Shown: piece by piece, positions 53,752 through 61,980 of the stretch | Numbering within the stretch: position 1 is the first letter of the stretch | Layout: every line of letters starts with the position of its first letter | DNA from: Spirochaetales bacterium | Lineage (GTDB): Bacteria > Spirochaetota > Spirochaetia > DSM-2461 | NCBI GenBank assembly: GCA_003247135.1 | Contig: QKAW01000001.1 | Span: 93,394-157,393 of the forward strand | Length of the DNA: 64,000 bases | Reading direction: 5' to 3' | The notes under the pieces: model-generated | What the model saw: the letters and a program-made list of their open reading frames with translations, nothing else | What the model was told of the DNA's origin: nothing | The model's database searches: none | Program-made: the position numbers and the translations under genes

Positions 53752-54102
53752 ATGGAAAATCAACGAATTTTTACAATGAGTTTTGGCAGTGTTTATAAAC
53801 TATATATAAACAAGGCAGAAAGAAAAGGTCGAACAAAGGAAGAAGTTAATCAGATTATCTTCTGGTTGTTTGGATATAACAGCAGTACTCTGGCAAAAAT
53901 TCTGGAGGATGAAACAAACTTTAAAGACTTCCTGAATGATGCTCCACAACTTAATCCTTTAAGGGAGAAAATAACGGGTGTTGTCTGTGGCATAAGAGTC
54001 GAAAACATTGAAGATCCACTTATGAAGCAGATTCGTTATCTGGATAAACTGATTGACGAGTTGGCTAAGGGAAAAAAGATGGAGAAGATTTTAAGAACAT
54101 AA
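53752..54102 (+). CDS. DUF2200-family protein
   Basis: The 116-residue soluble protein starts with FTMSFGSVYKLYINKAERKG and continues TKEEVNQIIFWLFGY, typical of DUF2200. GGAAAG precedes the ATG. Function unknown. It is likely co-transcribed with the DUF1761 gene. Confidence 0.8.
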   Translation: MENQRIFTMSFGSVYKLYINKAERKGRTKEEVNQIIFWLFGYNSSTLAKILEDETNFKDFLNDAPQLNPLREKITGVVCGIRVENIEDPLMKQIRYLDKLIDELAKGKKMEKILRT

Positions 54103-54113
54103 ATATATAATTG

Positions 54114-54713
54114 TCATTTTCTGCTAAAATTTATGGCTGAGAGAATTCCAATTGGTATAAAATATAAACACCAAAAACATAGGACTGAGGTCCCAATCCA
54201 GTCATTGTCACTAGCACCCGGTTTAAAAAGGCCAAATAAAGGAATAGTAAAACTGCTTATAAAAAATAAACCATGAAAAACCATTAGCCTCCGAAGCCAA
54301 ATATTATTTTTTGTCTCTTTATTAATAGTTAGTCCTGAAAAAAAAGTTGATAACCCCATAATTCCATATCCTAATAAATCATAATTAAAAAACAGTCCAA
54401 ATTTTGAGTAATCAATAATTTGCATTGCTTGTTCGTTATAATTGTGATAAATCACAGATGTAATTTGAGCATAATATACTATCAATATAAATACTGCATA
54501 GATTCCGGAGAAAACAGCACCTGTATACCCTGCAACTTTTCCATCACCTGAGCTATAAAAACAATTTGCACATATCATTGGAATAAAGCTAAATGCTATA
54601 AATATTGATGACATAAACCCACCATAGTCATTACCTAGCAGTAAAAATAGTAGAAACATTGCCGTTGCTACAGAATTAGTTACAGAACTGTAAAAACCAA
54701 TTTTTTTATTCAT
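54114..54713 (-). CDS. Hypothetical membrane protein
   Basis: The 199-residue protein has about six hydrophobic segments (for example AMFLLFLLLGNDYGGFMSSI and LVYYAQITSVIYH) and no recognised motif. It overlaps the upstream P-loop kinase gene by four bases. I do not recognise a family. Confidence 0.65.
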   Translation of the reverse strand: MNKKIGFYSSVTNSVATAMFLLFLLLGNDYGGFMSSIFIAFSFIPMICANCFYSSGDGKVAGYTGAVFSGIYAVFILIVYYAQITSVIYHNYNEQAMQIIDYSKFGLFFNYDLLGYGIMGLSTFFSGLTINKETKNNIWLRRLMVFHGLFFISSFTIPLFGLFKPGASDNDWIGTSVLCFWCLYFIPIGILSAINFSRK

Positions 54714-55258
54714 GAGATATCTCCAATGATATCTTTAACAAGCTTCATTTTTTCTTCCATAGAAATAACCTCTTCAATTCTGAGGGTTTTGCATTTAAGC
54801 TTTTCCATCCACTGGTAGTGAAGTGCTTTGCTTCTTATATCCAGTCCGCCTTCATCATATTCTGCAGCCCACTTCATTAATTTTAAATAAATCTCATGCT
54901 GTTCATGACCTTTAAGGATTTTATCACCGTAAAGCTTTTTCTCTCTCTCTTCCAGTCTTTTCATTCTTACCTTCTTCGGTATATACAGAAAGATTGCAAG
55001 GTCAAAATCATTAATTAGATAATCTCCCCATCCGCATAATGAGCCTGATAAAACCCATCTGTCATGCAATTTTAAATCCCTATCCAAAAGCTCTTTTCTT
55101 TTGTCTAAAGCTCTTATTATCTGATAAGGTGGATTAGTAGGCTCCCAATAATAGTTGTCTGTATCAAGATGATTAAACCCCAACTCTGCTGATATACGTT
55201 TACCTAAAGTTGTTGTCCCGGAGCCTGAAGCTCCAAAAATATGTATATGTTTTATCAC
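54710..55258 (-). CDS. P-loop NTPase, small-molecule-kinase-like, with Thr in place of Walker Lys
   Basis: The 182-residue protein begins HIHIFGASGSGTTTLGKRIS. The Walker A loop has the right glycines, but the usual lysine is threonine (GSGTTT, about residues 12-17). Then come LDTDNYYWEPTNPPY and a lid-like region VRMKRLEEREKKLYG. It resembles adenylate- or shikimate-kinase-like AAA proteins. Activity is uncertain because of the loop change, though related proteins with GTTT are seen. Confidence 0.72.
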   Translation of the reverse strand: MIKHIHIFGASGSGTTTLGKRISAELGFNHLDTDNYYWEPTNPPYQIIRALDKRKELLDRDLKLHDRWVLSGSLCGWGDYLINDFDLAIFLYIPKKVRMKRLEEREKKLYGDKILKGHEQHEIYLKLMKWAAEYDEGGLDIRSKALHYQWMEKLKCKTLRIEEVISMEEKMKLVKDIIGDIS

Positions 55259-55354
55259 TGCTAAAAATCCTGATTTTATTATTTATTAAATTTTAACATA
55301 AATTGTTGTATTGGTCTTTATTTTTTTATTCCATAATTATATCAGGTTTTTATC

Positions 55355-55774
55355 TTAACTATTTAAAGCTCTGGGTTTCCTCATAAATCGGTCATGGTCT
55401 CTTTGAAATCCATATTTTTCATATAAATTATGGGCATCCCTGGTAGCTAAAATCCCCAATAATTTAGAAAATTTACTATCAGATACAATTATATCAACCA
55501 ATTTTTTCCCAAGACCCTGATTTTTATACTCTTTATGTATAATTACATCACATAGCCAGTACATTGTAGAGAGATCGGTTACAACCCTGGCAAATCCAAC
55601 TTGCCTGTTTTCTGTATATACCCCATAGCAAATGGAGTTTTGTATGCTAGATTTTATAACTTCCAATGATCTATCTTCAGCCCAATAGGATGATCTGATT
55701 AAATCTTCTACATCATCAATTTTTATTAAATTTTTATCATCAGTAAATAAAAACTCATTAAAAAAAAATTGCAT
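55355..55774 (-). CDS. GNAT-family N-acetyltransferase
   Basis: This 139-residue acetyltransferase has the motif DVIIHKEYKNQGLGKKLVDI and the closing LYEKYGFQRDHDRFMRKP, seen in YjaB/ElaA-like branches. It stands alone on the minus strand, divergent from the SPFH gene. Substrate unknown. Confidence 0.82.
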   Translation of the reverse strand: MQFFFNEFLFTDDKNLIKIDDVEDLIRSSYWAEDRSLEVIKSSIQNSICYGVYTENRQVGFARVVTDLSTMYWLCDVIIHKEYKNQGLGKKLVDIIVSDSKFSKLLGILATRDAHNLYEKYGFQRDHDRFMRKPRALNS

Positions 55775-55841
55775 TTTTAAACCTCAATAAACTATCTTAA
55801 GTCAAAAATCAGAATATTTCAATTTTTCGAGAAATTTGTAT

Positions 55842-55897
55842 TTGACTTTTGTAATTTCTCTATCTAAAATAATCAATATGATATCAAAATGATATCA
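55842..55897 (+). promoter_or_regulatory. Promoter and tandem palindromic operator before the SPFH operon
   Basis: TTGACT (55842-55847), a 17-bp spacer and TAAAAT (55865-55870) form a good promoter. Just downstream, the palindrome TGATATCA occurs twice (55879-55886 and 55890-55897), 11 bp apart, one helical turn. This layout suits a ribbon-helix-helix repressor such as the Arc-like protein encoded second in the operon. Confidence 0.6.
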
Positions 55898-55925
55898 ATG
55901 TAAATAAAAGTATTAGGAGAAATAA

Positions 55926-56939
55926 ATGGATGAAAAAATTTTAAACAAAAACAAGAATGGAATGTTTGCACTTCTTGCAATTACTCTGGCATACATAGGA
56001 TCAATTGTTCTTTGTATTTTTAGTGCAATAGGAATGAATACTTTTCTACTGGTTATTAGTATTATATGGATAAGCCTGGGGTGGTTTCCATATTTTGGTC
56101 TCAGAATACTAAAACCTCAGGAAGCACTTGTTGTTACACTTTTTGGAAAATATGTTGGGACATTAAAGGGTGATGGATTCTACTATATAAATCCATTTAG
56201 TGGGAGTGTAAATCCAGCAGCAAAAACAAGACTTAAACAGAGTGGAGATATTGAAACCGGAAAGAGTTCAAATGTATCCTTAAGTGGTTATGGGATAAAC
56301 CTTAATGGTTCAAATGAAATGTTAAATAAGAAAATTTCATTAAAAATTATGACTTTAAGTAATAATAAACAGAAGATAAATGACTGTTTGGGGAATCCAA
56401 TTGAAATATCAATAGCTGTTACCTGGAAAGTTATAGATACTGCAAAAGCTGTTTTTAATGTTGATAACTATAAAGAGTATCTATCACTACAGTGCGATTC
56501 TGCATTAAGAAGTATAGTTAGAACCTACCCTTATGATTTGGCTAATAATATTGATACTACAGGGGATGGAATTCCGGATGAGGGAAGTTTACGTGGTTCA
56601 AGTGAAACCGTTGCCCAAAAAATTAAAGAAGAAATACAAGCAAAAGTTGCTGATGCAGGTCTGGAAATTGTAGAGGCAAAAATTATATATTTAGCCTATG
56701 CTCCTGAAATAGCAGTAGCAATGCTTCAAAGACAGCAGGCCTCAGCAATTATTGATGCAAGAAAAATGATTGTTGAAGGTGCTGTAGGAATGGTTGATAT
56801 GGCACTGGAACTTCTTGAAAAATCCAACTCTGTTAAATTAGACGAAGAGAGAAAAGCAGCTATGGTTTCCAACCTTTTAGTTGTTTTATGTGGTAACAAG
56901 GATGCACAACCAATAGTTAATTCAGGGTCATTATATTAA
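55926..56939 (+). CDS. SPFH/band-7 domain membrane protein
   Basis: The 337-residue protein has two N-terminal membrane segments (about residues 13-60). A band-7 domain follows (LKPQEALVVTLFGKYVGTLKGDGFYYINP is split between its start and the first strand), with SIAVTWKVIDTAKAVFNVDN and the coiled region PEIAVAMLQRQQASAIIDAR. SPFH proteins form membrane cages and scaffolds. AGGAG precedes the ATG. A small Arc-like gene follows at 34 bases, a pairing often seen with this family. Confidence 0.87.
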   Translation: MDEKILNKNKNGMFALLAITLAYIGSIVLCIFSAIGMNTFLLVISIIWISLGWFPYFGLRILKPQEALVVTLFGKYVGTLKGDGFYYINPFSGSVNPAAKTRLKQSGDIETGKSSNVSLSGYGINLNGSNEMLNKKISLKIMTLSNNKQKINDCLGNPIEISIAVTWKVIDTAKAVFNVDNYKEYLSLQCDSALRSIVRTYPYDLANNIDTTGDGIPDEGSLRGSSETVAQKIKEEIQAKVADAGLEIVEAKIIYLAYAPEIAVAMLQRQQASAIIDARKMIVEGAVGMVDMALELLEKSNSVKLDEERKAAMVSNLLVVLCGNKDAQPIVNSGSLY

Positions 56940-56973
56940 TGCAATTTTATATGGCAAATAATCGAGTGAAATT

Positions 56974-57162
56974 TTGAAGAAACAGATTCCTTTAAGAGTA
57001 TCAGAAAAACTATATAGCGAACTATCAAAATGGGCAGAAGATGATTTCAGGTCAATTAATGGACAGATTGAGTATTTACTAACAGAGTGTGTAAAACAGA
57101 GAAAAAAGAGTGGTAAATATGTATCTGATCAAATTGATAAACCCATAGATTTAGATATTTAG
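56974..57162 (+). CDS. Arc-like (ribbon-helix-helix) small protein
   Basis: This 62-residue protein from a TTG start at 56974 contains QIPLRVSEKLYSELSKWAED followed by FRSINGQIEYLLTECV, the pattern of an Arc-type ribbon-helix-helix DNA-binding fold. An ATG at 56951 opens only a short dead-end frame. It probably regulates its own operon through the tandem TGATATCA sites. Confidence 0.75.
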   Translation: MKKQIPLRVSEKLYSELSKWAEDDFRSINGQIEYLLTECVKQRKKSGKYVSDQIDKPIDLDI

Positions 57163-57192
57163 CATACTTTTATACAAAACTTTGCAACATAT

Positions 57193-57211
57193 GCCCTGTA
57201 AAAATCAGGGC
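57193..57211. terminator. Possible bidirectional terminator
   Basis: A 6-bp GC-rich stem, GCCCTG/CAGGGC (57193-57198 with 57206-57211), with an A/T loop lies between two convergent genes. No long T-run follows, so it is only a weak candidate. Confidence 0.4.
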
Positions 57212-57222
57212 GATAATTATTT

Positions 57223-57537
57223 CTATTCTCCGTCGTATGACTCAACTATTAATGGAAGAACCTGGGTAACTTTGTGGCCTGCAGGAGGTAAAGCTATTAA
57301 TACAGAATGTATAATTTCTTCTTTCGTTGCACCGGCATCCTTTGCCAGTTTAACATGGTATGGAATTCCATTCTCAGAACCCAATACTGCTAATACACTT
57401 ATATAGATTAAAGCTGTTGTTTTAGGATCCAATACATTAGCTTTTGATATGCTACTTACCATTTCTGCCCAGGCTTTAGCATGGTCTGGTGCTTCTTTGT
57501 TAAAAGTTAAAAATGCATTACTTATTTTATTTGACAT
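57223..57537 (-). CDS. Carboxymuconolactone decarboxylase-family protein lacking the CxxC
   Basis: The 104-residue all-helical protein has the CMD/AhpD fold pattern (KTTALIYISVLAVLGSENGI, then HVKLAKDAGATKEEI). The position usually occupied by C-x-x-C-x-x-H reads ENGIPYH, so the redox cysteines are absent while the histidine remains. That fits the decarboxylase-like, not the peroxidase-like, branch, or a structural role. It stands alone. Confidence 0.78.
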   Translation of the reverse strand: MSNKISNAFLTFNKEAPDHAKAWAEMVSSISKANVLDPKTTALIYISVLAVLGSENGIPYHVKLAKDAGATKEEIIHSVLIALPPAGHKVTQVLPLIVESYDGE

Positions 57538-57579
57538 ATATCTCCCCTGTTTAAATATAATTCCAGTATAAATGAACAG

Positions 57580-58059
57580 CTAAATTGTTACTTCCACTTC
57601 TTTGCAATATTTTTTCATTGGTATAAACTTAATTCCATCTTTTTCTTGTAAAGCATCAACAGTTTTAAATCCTAATTTTTTGTAGATGTTTTCAGAATAT
57701 ATTGATGAATTTACTGTGATAAAATCAATTTCACTTAAATCATTACGCAAAACTTCATTTAATAACTTTTTTCCAATTCCCAAATTATGATACTTTGAAT
57801 CAACAAAAAACAGAGATATATGGTTTTTATCTCTTACTTCAATCATGCCTGCTATTTGATTCCTTATTCTACAAGTTAAAATTTTATTACCACTTTTATA
57901 TCGTTTTAATAATTCTTCACTTTTAATAAAATTTTTGAATGTTTGCTGTCCCTCATAGGTATAATTAATTCCAATAAATTCATCAAAAACTCTATCCACC
58001 ATTAAGGATATTTCATTTTCATCACCAATTCTAAAACTACCTATTGTTAATTCTTCCAT
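57580..58059 (-). CDS. GNAT-family N-acetyltransferase
   Basis: The 159-residue acetyltransferase has the motif LFFVDSKYHNLGIGKKLLNE and the closing SENIYKKLGFKTV. Substrate unknown. It is the fifth GNAT gene within 7 kb. Confidence 0.84.
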   Translation of the reverse strand: MEELTIGSFRIGDENEISLMVDRVFDEFIGINYTYEGQQTFKNFIKSEELLKRYKSGNKILTCRIRNQIAGMIEVRDKNHISLFFVDSKYHNLGIGKKLLNEVLRNDLSEIDFITVNSSIYSENIYKKLGFKTVDALQEKDGIKFIPMKKYCKEVEVTI

Positions 58060-58263
58060 ATTTCCTCTTTATTCTTTATTATTAGTTCAAGTCTGGTTAG
58101 ATGAAAATGGTTATTTCATCTTCCATGAATTTCAGGATGCTGCAATGCATGGGCATCAACACACTTAAATATTGTCTTATTTTTTATACCATCTTCATGA
58201 CTAATTAAATGAGTGACTCCAGCTACAATCTCTACACATTGCGTAACTCCAAACCTGAGTTTA

Positions 58264-58866
58264 TCAGAATGTTCCAGTCTCAAAATTTCCTTCACGGCGA
58301 TACTTGGCAATAATAACCCCTTTTGATGTAGCTTTACTCTGAATCAGCTTTAAAGATGCCGGCATTGTTCCATTAGAGAATAATCTTTTACCTGTTCCAA
58401 TTAATACAGGATAAATTTTTAGCCACAATTCATCAACCAAATCTTCTTTTAAAAGTAATTGAACCAGAGAATAACTACCATGAACTTGCAATTCATGACC
58501 ATCCTCTTTTTTTAATTCTTTTATTTTAGTAACAATATCTCCATTAATTTTTACTGAGTTTTTCCAGATTTCACTGTTCTCTGGTATAGTGTTTTGAGTA
58601 ACAACATATTTTGTTGTACTGTTAATAGTACTCTGGGGATCAATTATCGGCCAGCTTTCCATAAAAACATCATAGGTTTTTCTTCCTAAAAGTAGATCAA
58701 ACTGATGACCCATCTCCTCACCCATTTCTGCTTCCATTTCATCATCCCAATATGGAACTGACCAGCCACCGTATTTAAAAGAGTTCTCTTTATCCTCCTC
58801 AGGACCTCCAGGTGACTGCATAACACCATCAAGAGTGATAAAAGATAAAACAATTATTTTTCTCAT
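58264..58866 (-). CDS. Dihydrofolate-reductase-like (RibD C-terminal) protein
   Basis: The 200-residue protein has the RibD_C/DHFR fold: KIIVLSFITLDGVMQSPGGP at the start, FDLLLGRKTYDVFMESWP, and the typical ending YRREGNFETGTF. These stand-alone proteins are NAD(P)H-dependent reductases of unknown substrate and are frequent in accessory regions. Confidence 0.85.
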   Translation of the reverse strand: MRKIIVLSFITLDGVMQSPGGPEEDKENSFKYGGWSVPYWDDEMEAEMGEEMGHQFDLLLGRKTYDVFMESWPIIDPQSTINSTTKYVVTQNTIPENSEIWKNSVKINGDIVTKIKELKKEDGHELQVHGSYSLVQLLLKEDLVDELWLKIYPVLIGTGKRLFSNGTMPASLKLIQSKATSKGVIIAKYRREGNFETGTF

Positions 58867-58949
58867 AATATGTCCTCCATTATAATCTTTACAGGTAAAT
58901 TATAAGACATTTATTGTTTTTTAAATAAATTTTTAATTCAGATAAATGC

Positions 58950-59204
58950 TTAAATAATTTTATCCACGGTTATAATTCTAAAGGTATATGAGTTTATTGT
59001 TACTCTTATTTTCTTTTTAAAATTTGTTACATAATAATTTTTGCCTGTTTTAACATAAAAACTCTCGTCTGATTCTGATAACAATTGAACAACTAATTCC
59101 TCTATTTCTTTTTTCCCAAGGTTCTGTTTTAGTTTTTTATTAATCCTGGCATAGACAAGTTCTGTGTAACATATTTTATTTATAATTTCTTGTTTAATAG
59201 ACAT
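58950..59204 (-). CDS. DUF3781-family protein
   Basis: This 84-residue protein has the family pattern ICYTELVYARINKKL near residue 12 and YVKTGKNYYV later. Function unknown. It stands between two unrelated small genes in the accessory region. Confidence 0.75.
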   Translation of the reverse strand: MSIKQEIINKICYTELVYARINKKLKQNLGKKEIEELVVQLLSESDESFYVKTGKNYYVTNFKKKIRVTINSYTFRIITVDKII

Positions 59205-59269
59205 TTAATATCATTACTGGGCCATCCCAGCTCTATATCATAGTTTTCATGTATTTTATATCTATCAAT

Positions 59270-59998
59270 TTAACAAGAGTTGTTATTATCAGCAATTAGC
59301 TTTTGTAATTCATTATTATTAAAGCCCTTAATAACTAACCAACCACCCATTATTATTTCCTGAGGTGCTAAAATCATTTGTAAGTATAACCCAAATCCGG
59401 AATCAAGATGAAAGAAGTGCAAAATTGCATAGATAAAGTATGGTACAACTCCAATTAACCCCCATAATGAGAGCCATACAGGAATCAGTTTAGTACGATA
59501 AAAAGATACATATAAACATGTAGCTCCAATAAGGAACATTAAAGAAGTAATAGGGCTAATAGTATCGATAAACTTGTACAATACATTCCCAATAGATTGC
59601 ATTTCAGGTAAATGAACCTTCATAGAAGTATACTCATTGCCAAGTATTACTAAGGCTAATATTGATAGTGTTGATAGAATATAACCTGTACCTTCAAATG
59701 CTCCTCTAAAAAGCAGCATTCCTGTTGCAAGTTCTCTACTATCTTTTTTAATTACTGGATATAGAAAAACTGTCATTCCAGCTAAAGAGAGTCCCATAAG
59801 AATAATAAAAAAAGCTCCTACAGTAAGCTGATTACTATTAGTTGCTGCTAAACTAAGTATTTCTACTCCTTCAATTGACTTATTTCCAGTTATTGAAGTT
59901 AATACTTCCCCACCAAAAACCGCACTTAAAATTCCAAAGAGTGTTCCAAGGAAGTAAAGTGCTCCAGTCATTACTGCATTAATCCTGTATGTTTTCAT
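59270..59998 (-). CDS. DUF4386-family membrane protein
   Basis: The 242-residue protein has about six membrane segments, with RINAVMTGALYFLGTLFGIL at the start and ELATGMLLFRGAFEGTGYIL in the middle, typical of DUF4386. Function unknown. Confidence 0.78.
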   Translation of the reverse strand: MKTYRINAVMTGALYFLGTLFGILSAVFGGEVLTSITGNKSIEGVEILSLAATNSNQLTVGAFFIILMGLSLAGMTVFLYPVIKKDSRELATGMLLFRGAFEGTGYILSTLSILALVILGNEYTSMKVHLPEMQSIGNVLYKFIDTISPITSLMFLIGATCLYVSFYRTKLIPVWLSLWGLIGVVPYFIYAILHFFHLDSGFGLYLQMILAPQEIIMGGWLVIKGFNNNELQKLIADNNNSC

Positions 59999-60162
59999 TC
60001 TATTATCCTTCTTTTTTTTGAATTGTTACACTGTATATTAACTTATAGAATCCTCATTTTATCCAGCATTTTTTCTGGATTTTTTTCTACAAATAATTCT
60101 TTCCAAGATACTGGTCCCATTATCCTGAAACAAACGATATGTATATTTTATGTAATATCAAT
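59999..60162 (-). other. Intergenic stretch without recognisable content
   Basis: AT-rich sequence between the DUF4386 gene and the frameshifted gene. I see no gene, repeat or clear signal. Confidence 0.5.
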
Positions 60163-60437
60163 TCAATACTCTTCAGTATTCTCAAAAACATAGGACCATC
60201 TACATGTAAAGTCATCGACTGCCTTCCCTACATCTTTAACAGTAGCATCAGAATAATCATCTTCATGTTTAATATAAGCTGACAGCTCTGTTAATATATT
60301 CTCATACTCATCTTGTTCTATGATAAATGTTCTTTTTTACCCTTAATCTGTTTAAGAATCTCATCAGACATAATAGGTAAAATATACTCATAAAACTCAG
60401 GGTTGCTTTTCTTTAATTTATTCTTTATTTTATCCAT
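60163..60437 (-). pseudogene. Small gene of unknown family with a one-base frameshift in a run of A
   Basis: From the ATG at 60437 the frame reads MDKIKNKLKKSNPEFYEYIL, IMSDEILKQIKGKKEHLS, then stop. In the -1 frame, coding-like sequence continues from the same run of six A: RTFIIEQDEYENILTELS, AYIKHEDDYSDATVKDVG, DDFTCRWSYVFENTEEY, stop at 60163-60165. One added base in the A run would give a single 91-residue acidic protein. It may be a real mutation, a sequencing error or programmed slippage. The family is not recognised. Confidence 0.65.
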
Positions 60438-60576
60438 AATTTCATTTGAACTTGATTTGCATCAGCAAGATGTACCTTTGGTAAAGGCATTCAGTTTCCT
60501 CTCTCTTTCAAAATCTGAGACCTAGGATAGCCGAAGGCTACAATTCTCATAGAATAGACATAAGACATAAGACATA

Positions 60577-60685
60577 AAGTTTAGAAAGTACCCGTAGTTT
60601 GCGACCAGCGGTAGCCAATTTAGGCATAGCGAAGCGGAGCCGGTTACTCGCTTTTGTGGGAATTGCTGAGCCTATTGTGTAAAAC
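60577..60685 (-). repeat. Degenerate attC-like palindromic repeat (copy a)
   Basis: This stretch is GC-richer than its surroundings. It shares TAGCGAAGCGGAGC with copy e and ends in a sequence like the others' ATTGTCTGTTAT (CTATTGTGTAAAACG). Its arms no longer match well. It lies at the 3' end of the DUF1232 gene, as expected for a cassette recombination site. A triple GACATAA repeat sits just to the left (60557-60577). Confidence 0.4.
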
Positions 60686-61061
60686 GCATTATTATTGATA
60701 ATACAATAACCGTTATTAAAGTAATCCATATCAGTATGAAAAACAAAGCAAATATCCAATTTTTCTTTAATTGTAAAGGCTCATTTAATGCCTTTTTTCT
60801 CGATTCATCCATTATATGTTTTGGAATTAATTTTATTGATAAGGCAATTAATGCAGGAATAATTATAAGATCATCAAGGTAGCCTAAGATTGGAATGAAA
60901 TCAGGAATAAGATCAATTGGGCTTAGGGTATAACCTACAGTAAAGATGATAATTATTTTGGGTAACAACTTCACTTTTGGATTTTGATATGCATAATAAA
61001 TGGCAGTAATTTCTCCCTCAAGTTTTTTTGCCTTTTCCTTCATTTTCCCAATTATTTTCAC
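60672..61061 (-). CDS. YkvA-like DUF1232 membrane protein
   Basis: The protein has 129 residues from a GTG start at 61061, five bases after GAGG. It contains the DUF1232 core LSPIDLIPDFIPILGYLDDL and a C-terminal membrane segment. Function unknown. It occupies the slot between repeats a and b. Confidence 0.78.
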   Translation of the reverse strand: MKIIGKMKEKAKKLEGEITAIYYAYQNPKVKLLPKIIIIFTVGYTLSPIDLIPDFIPILGYLDDLIIIPALIALSIKLIPKHIMDESRKKALNEPLQLKKNWIFALFFILIWITLITVIVLSIIMRFTQ

Positions 61062-61092
61062 AATCACCTCTTTTTTAAAATTTCTGGTTCAG

Positions 61093-61142
61093 CATTGCGT
61101 TTAGTGCTTCGACGATATACGATGTTTCTATTGTCTGTTAAA
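61093..61142 (-). repeat. Short attC-like remnant (copy b)
   Basis: About 50 bases with the outer arms of the family (CGACGATATAC at left, ATTGTCTGTTA at right) but without the central part. It looks like a deleted copy. It separates the DUF1232 gene from the next small gene. Confidence 0.45.
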
Positions 61143-61148
61143 TGTTTA

Positions 61149-61352
61149 TTATTTAAACTTATACTTTATTCCCTTAATAATTAAATGAAGTAAAGTTGAA
61201 ATACTCCATATAGTATGTAATAAAACATTTGGAATAAAATTTCTTTCTATATCCATCAAACCATCATTTAACCCTTGAAAAAAACTTATACCAGTATCTC
61301 CCAAAAAACTTACAATCATTATTATAAATACTATTCTATCTACTGTTTTCAT
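61149..61352 (-). CDS. Small hypothetical membrane protein
   Basis: The protein has 67 residues from the ATG at 61352 (AAAGGT upstream). There is a membrane segment RIVFIIMIVSFLGD near the start and a second one near LHTIWSISTLLHLIIKG, and a basic C-terminus. No family is recognised. It fills the slot between repeats b and c. Confidence 0.5.
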   Translation of the reverse strand: MKTVDRIVFIIMIVSFLGDTGISFFQGLNDGLMDIERNFIPNVLLHTIWSISTLLHLIIKGIKYKFK

Positions 61353-61375
61353 ATGACCTTTTTTTAAATACATTT

Positions 61376-61455
61376 CATAAACGATATATAAAGTCTACCA
61401 CCCAGAGGTAGATTTTCCGAAGACCGCTGCAAAGCGGGGCATATATTGTCTATTA
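61376..61455 (-). repeat. attC-like palindromic repeat (copy c)
   Basis: About 80 bases. The left arm is ATAAACGATATATAAAGTCT; the middle has GGTAGATTTTCCGAAGACCG, close to copies d and e; the right arm is GCATATATTGTCTATTAG. The right end has lost the GTTAT seen in copies d to f, so it may be inactive. Confidence 0.55.
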
Positions 61456-61474
61456 GATGATGTATCAATATTGA

Positions 61475-61729
61475 TTAGTAGTGAAACCTGCAACCAATTA
61501 TTAAAATCGATTCATCAGCAACTTCATAAACAATCCTTTGCTCCTGATCAATTCTTCTTGACCAACACCCCTGTAATTGAAACTTCAAGGGTTCTGGTTT
61601 TCCTATCCCCTCAAAAGGACTTCTTTTAATATCTTTAATTAATTCATTAATCCTTTTTATTATTTTCTTATCATTCTTTTGCCAGTATAGATAATCATCC
61701 CAAGAATCAGAAGTAAAGGTTATGTTCAT
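61475..61729 (-). CDS. yoeB: YoeB-family mRNA interferase toxin
   Basis: The 84-residue protein matches Txe/YoeB: ITFTSDSWDDYLYWQKNDKK, IGKPEPLKFQLQGCWSRRID and the ending LIIGCRFHY with the catalytic histidine and final tyrosine. It cleaves mRNA at the ribosome. It overlaps the antitoxin gene by four bases and ends close to repeat c, as expected for a cassette gene. Confidence 0.92.
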   Translation of the reverse strand: MNITFTSDSWDDYLYWQKNDKKIIKRINELIKDIKRSPFEGIGKPEPLKFQLQGCWSRRIDQEQRIVYEVADESILIIGCRFHY

Positions 61730-61980
61730 TCTTCGATAAGTTCTTTTGTAAAAGTTTTTCCACTTCTAGCATCTGATAATGATCTTAACAACCTATTTGC
61801 GTTGTTTTGGGATGATAATAAATATTGAGTTTCAGTTAAGCTGTTATAATCTTCTAGAGAAATTAAAACAACATTCTGGTTATCTTTTCTAGTGACAATA
61901 AGAGGTTCATGATCTTGATAAACACTATCCATGTGAGATTTTAAATTTTGGCGTAAATCCGTAAAATTAATTGCATTCAT
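61726..61980 (-). CDS. yefM: YefM-family antitoxin
   Basis: The 84-residue Phd/YefM antitoxin starts MNAINFTDLRQNLKSHMDSV and has EPLIVTRKDNQNVVLISLED. It neutralises YoeB and represses the operon. The ATG directly follows a palindromic operator with the -10 box inside, with no ribosome-binding site, so the message is probably leaderless. Confidence 0.9.
   Translation of the reverse strand: MNAINFTDLRQNLKSHMDSVYQDHEPLIVTRKDNQNVVLISLEDYNSLTETQYLLSSQNNANRLLRSLSDARSGKTFTKELIEE

Noticed and set aside
58116..58310. 64-residue minus-strand frame containing VDAHALQHPEIHGR, with protein-like composition
   Set aside because: About a quarter overlaps the RibD-type reductase gene in another frame, no ribosome-binding site is seen and no family is recognised. 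The part beyond 58263 could still be a gene remnant.
60557..60577. Triple GACATAA repeat as a possible CRISPR or iteron
   Set aside because: Only three 7-8-base units without spacers; too short for either.
60547..60759. 70-residue minus-strand frame across repeat a
   Set aside because: It runs through the palindromic repeat and overlaps the DUF1232 gene; composition is not protein-like.
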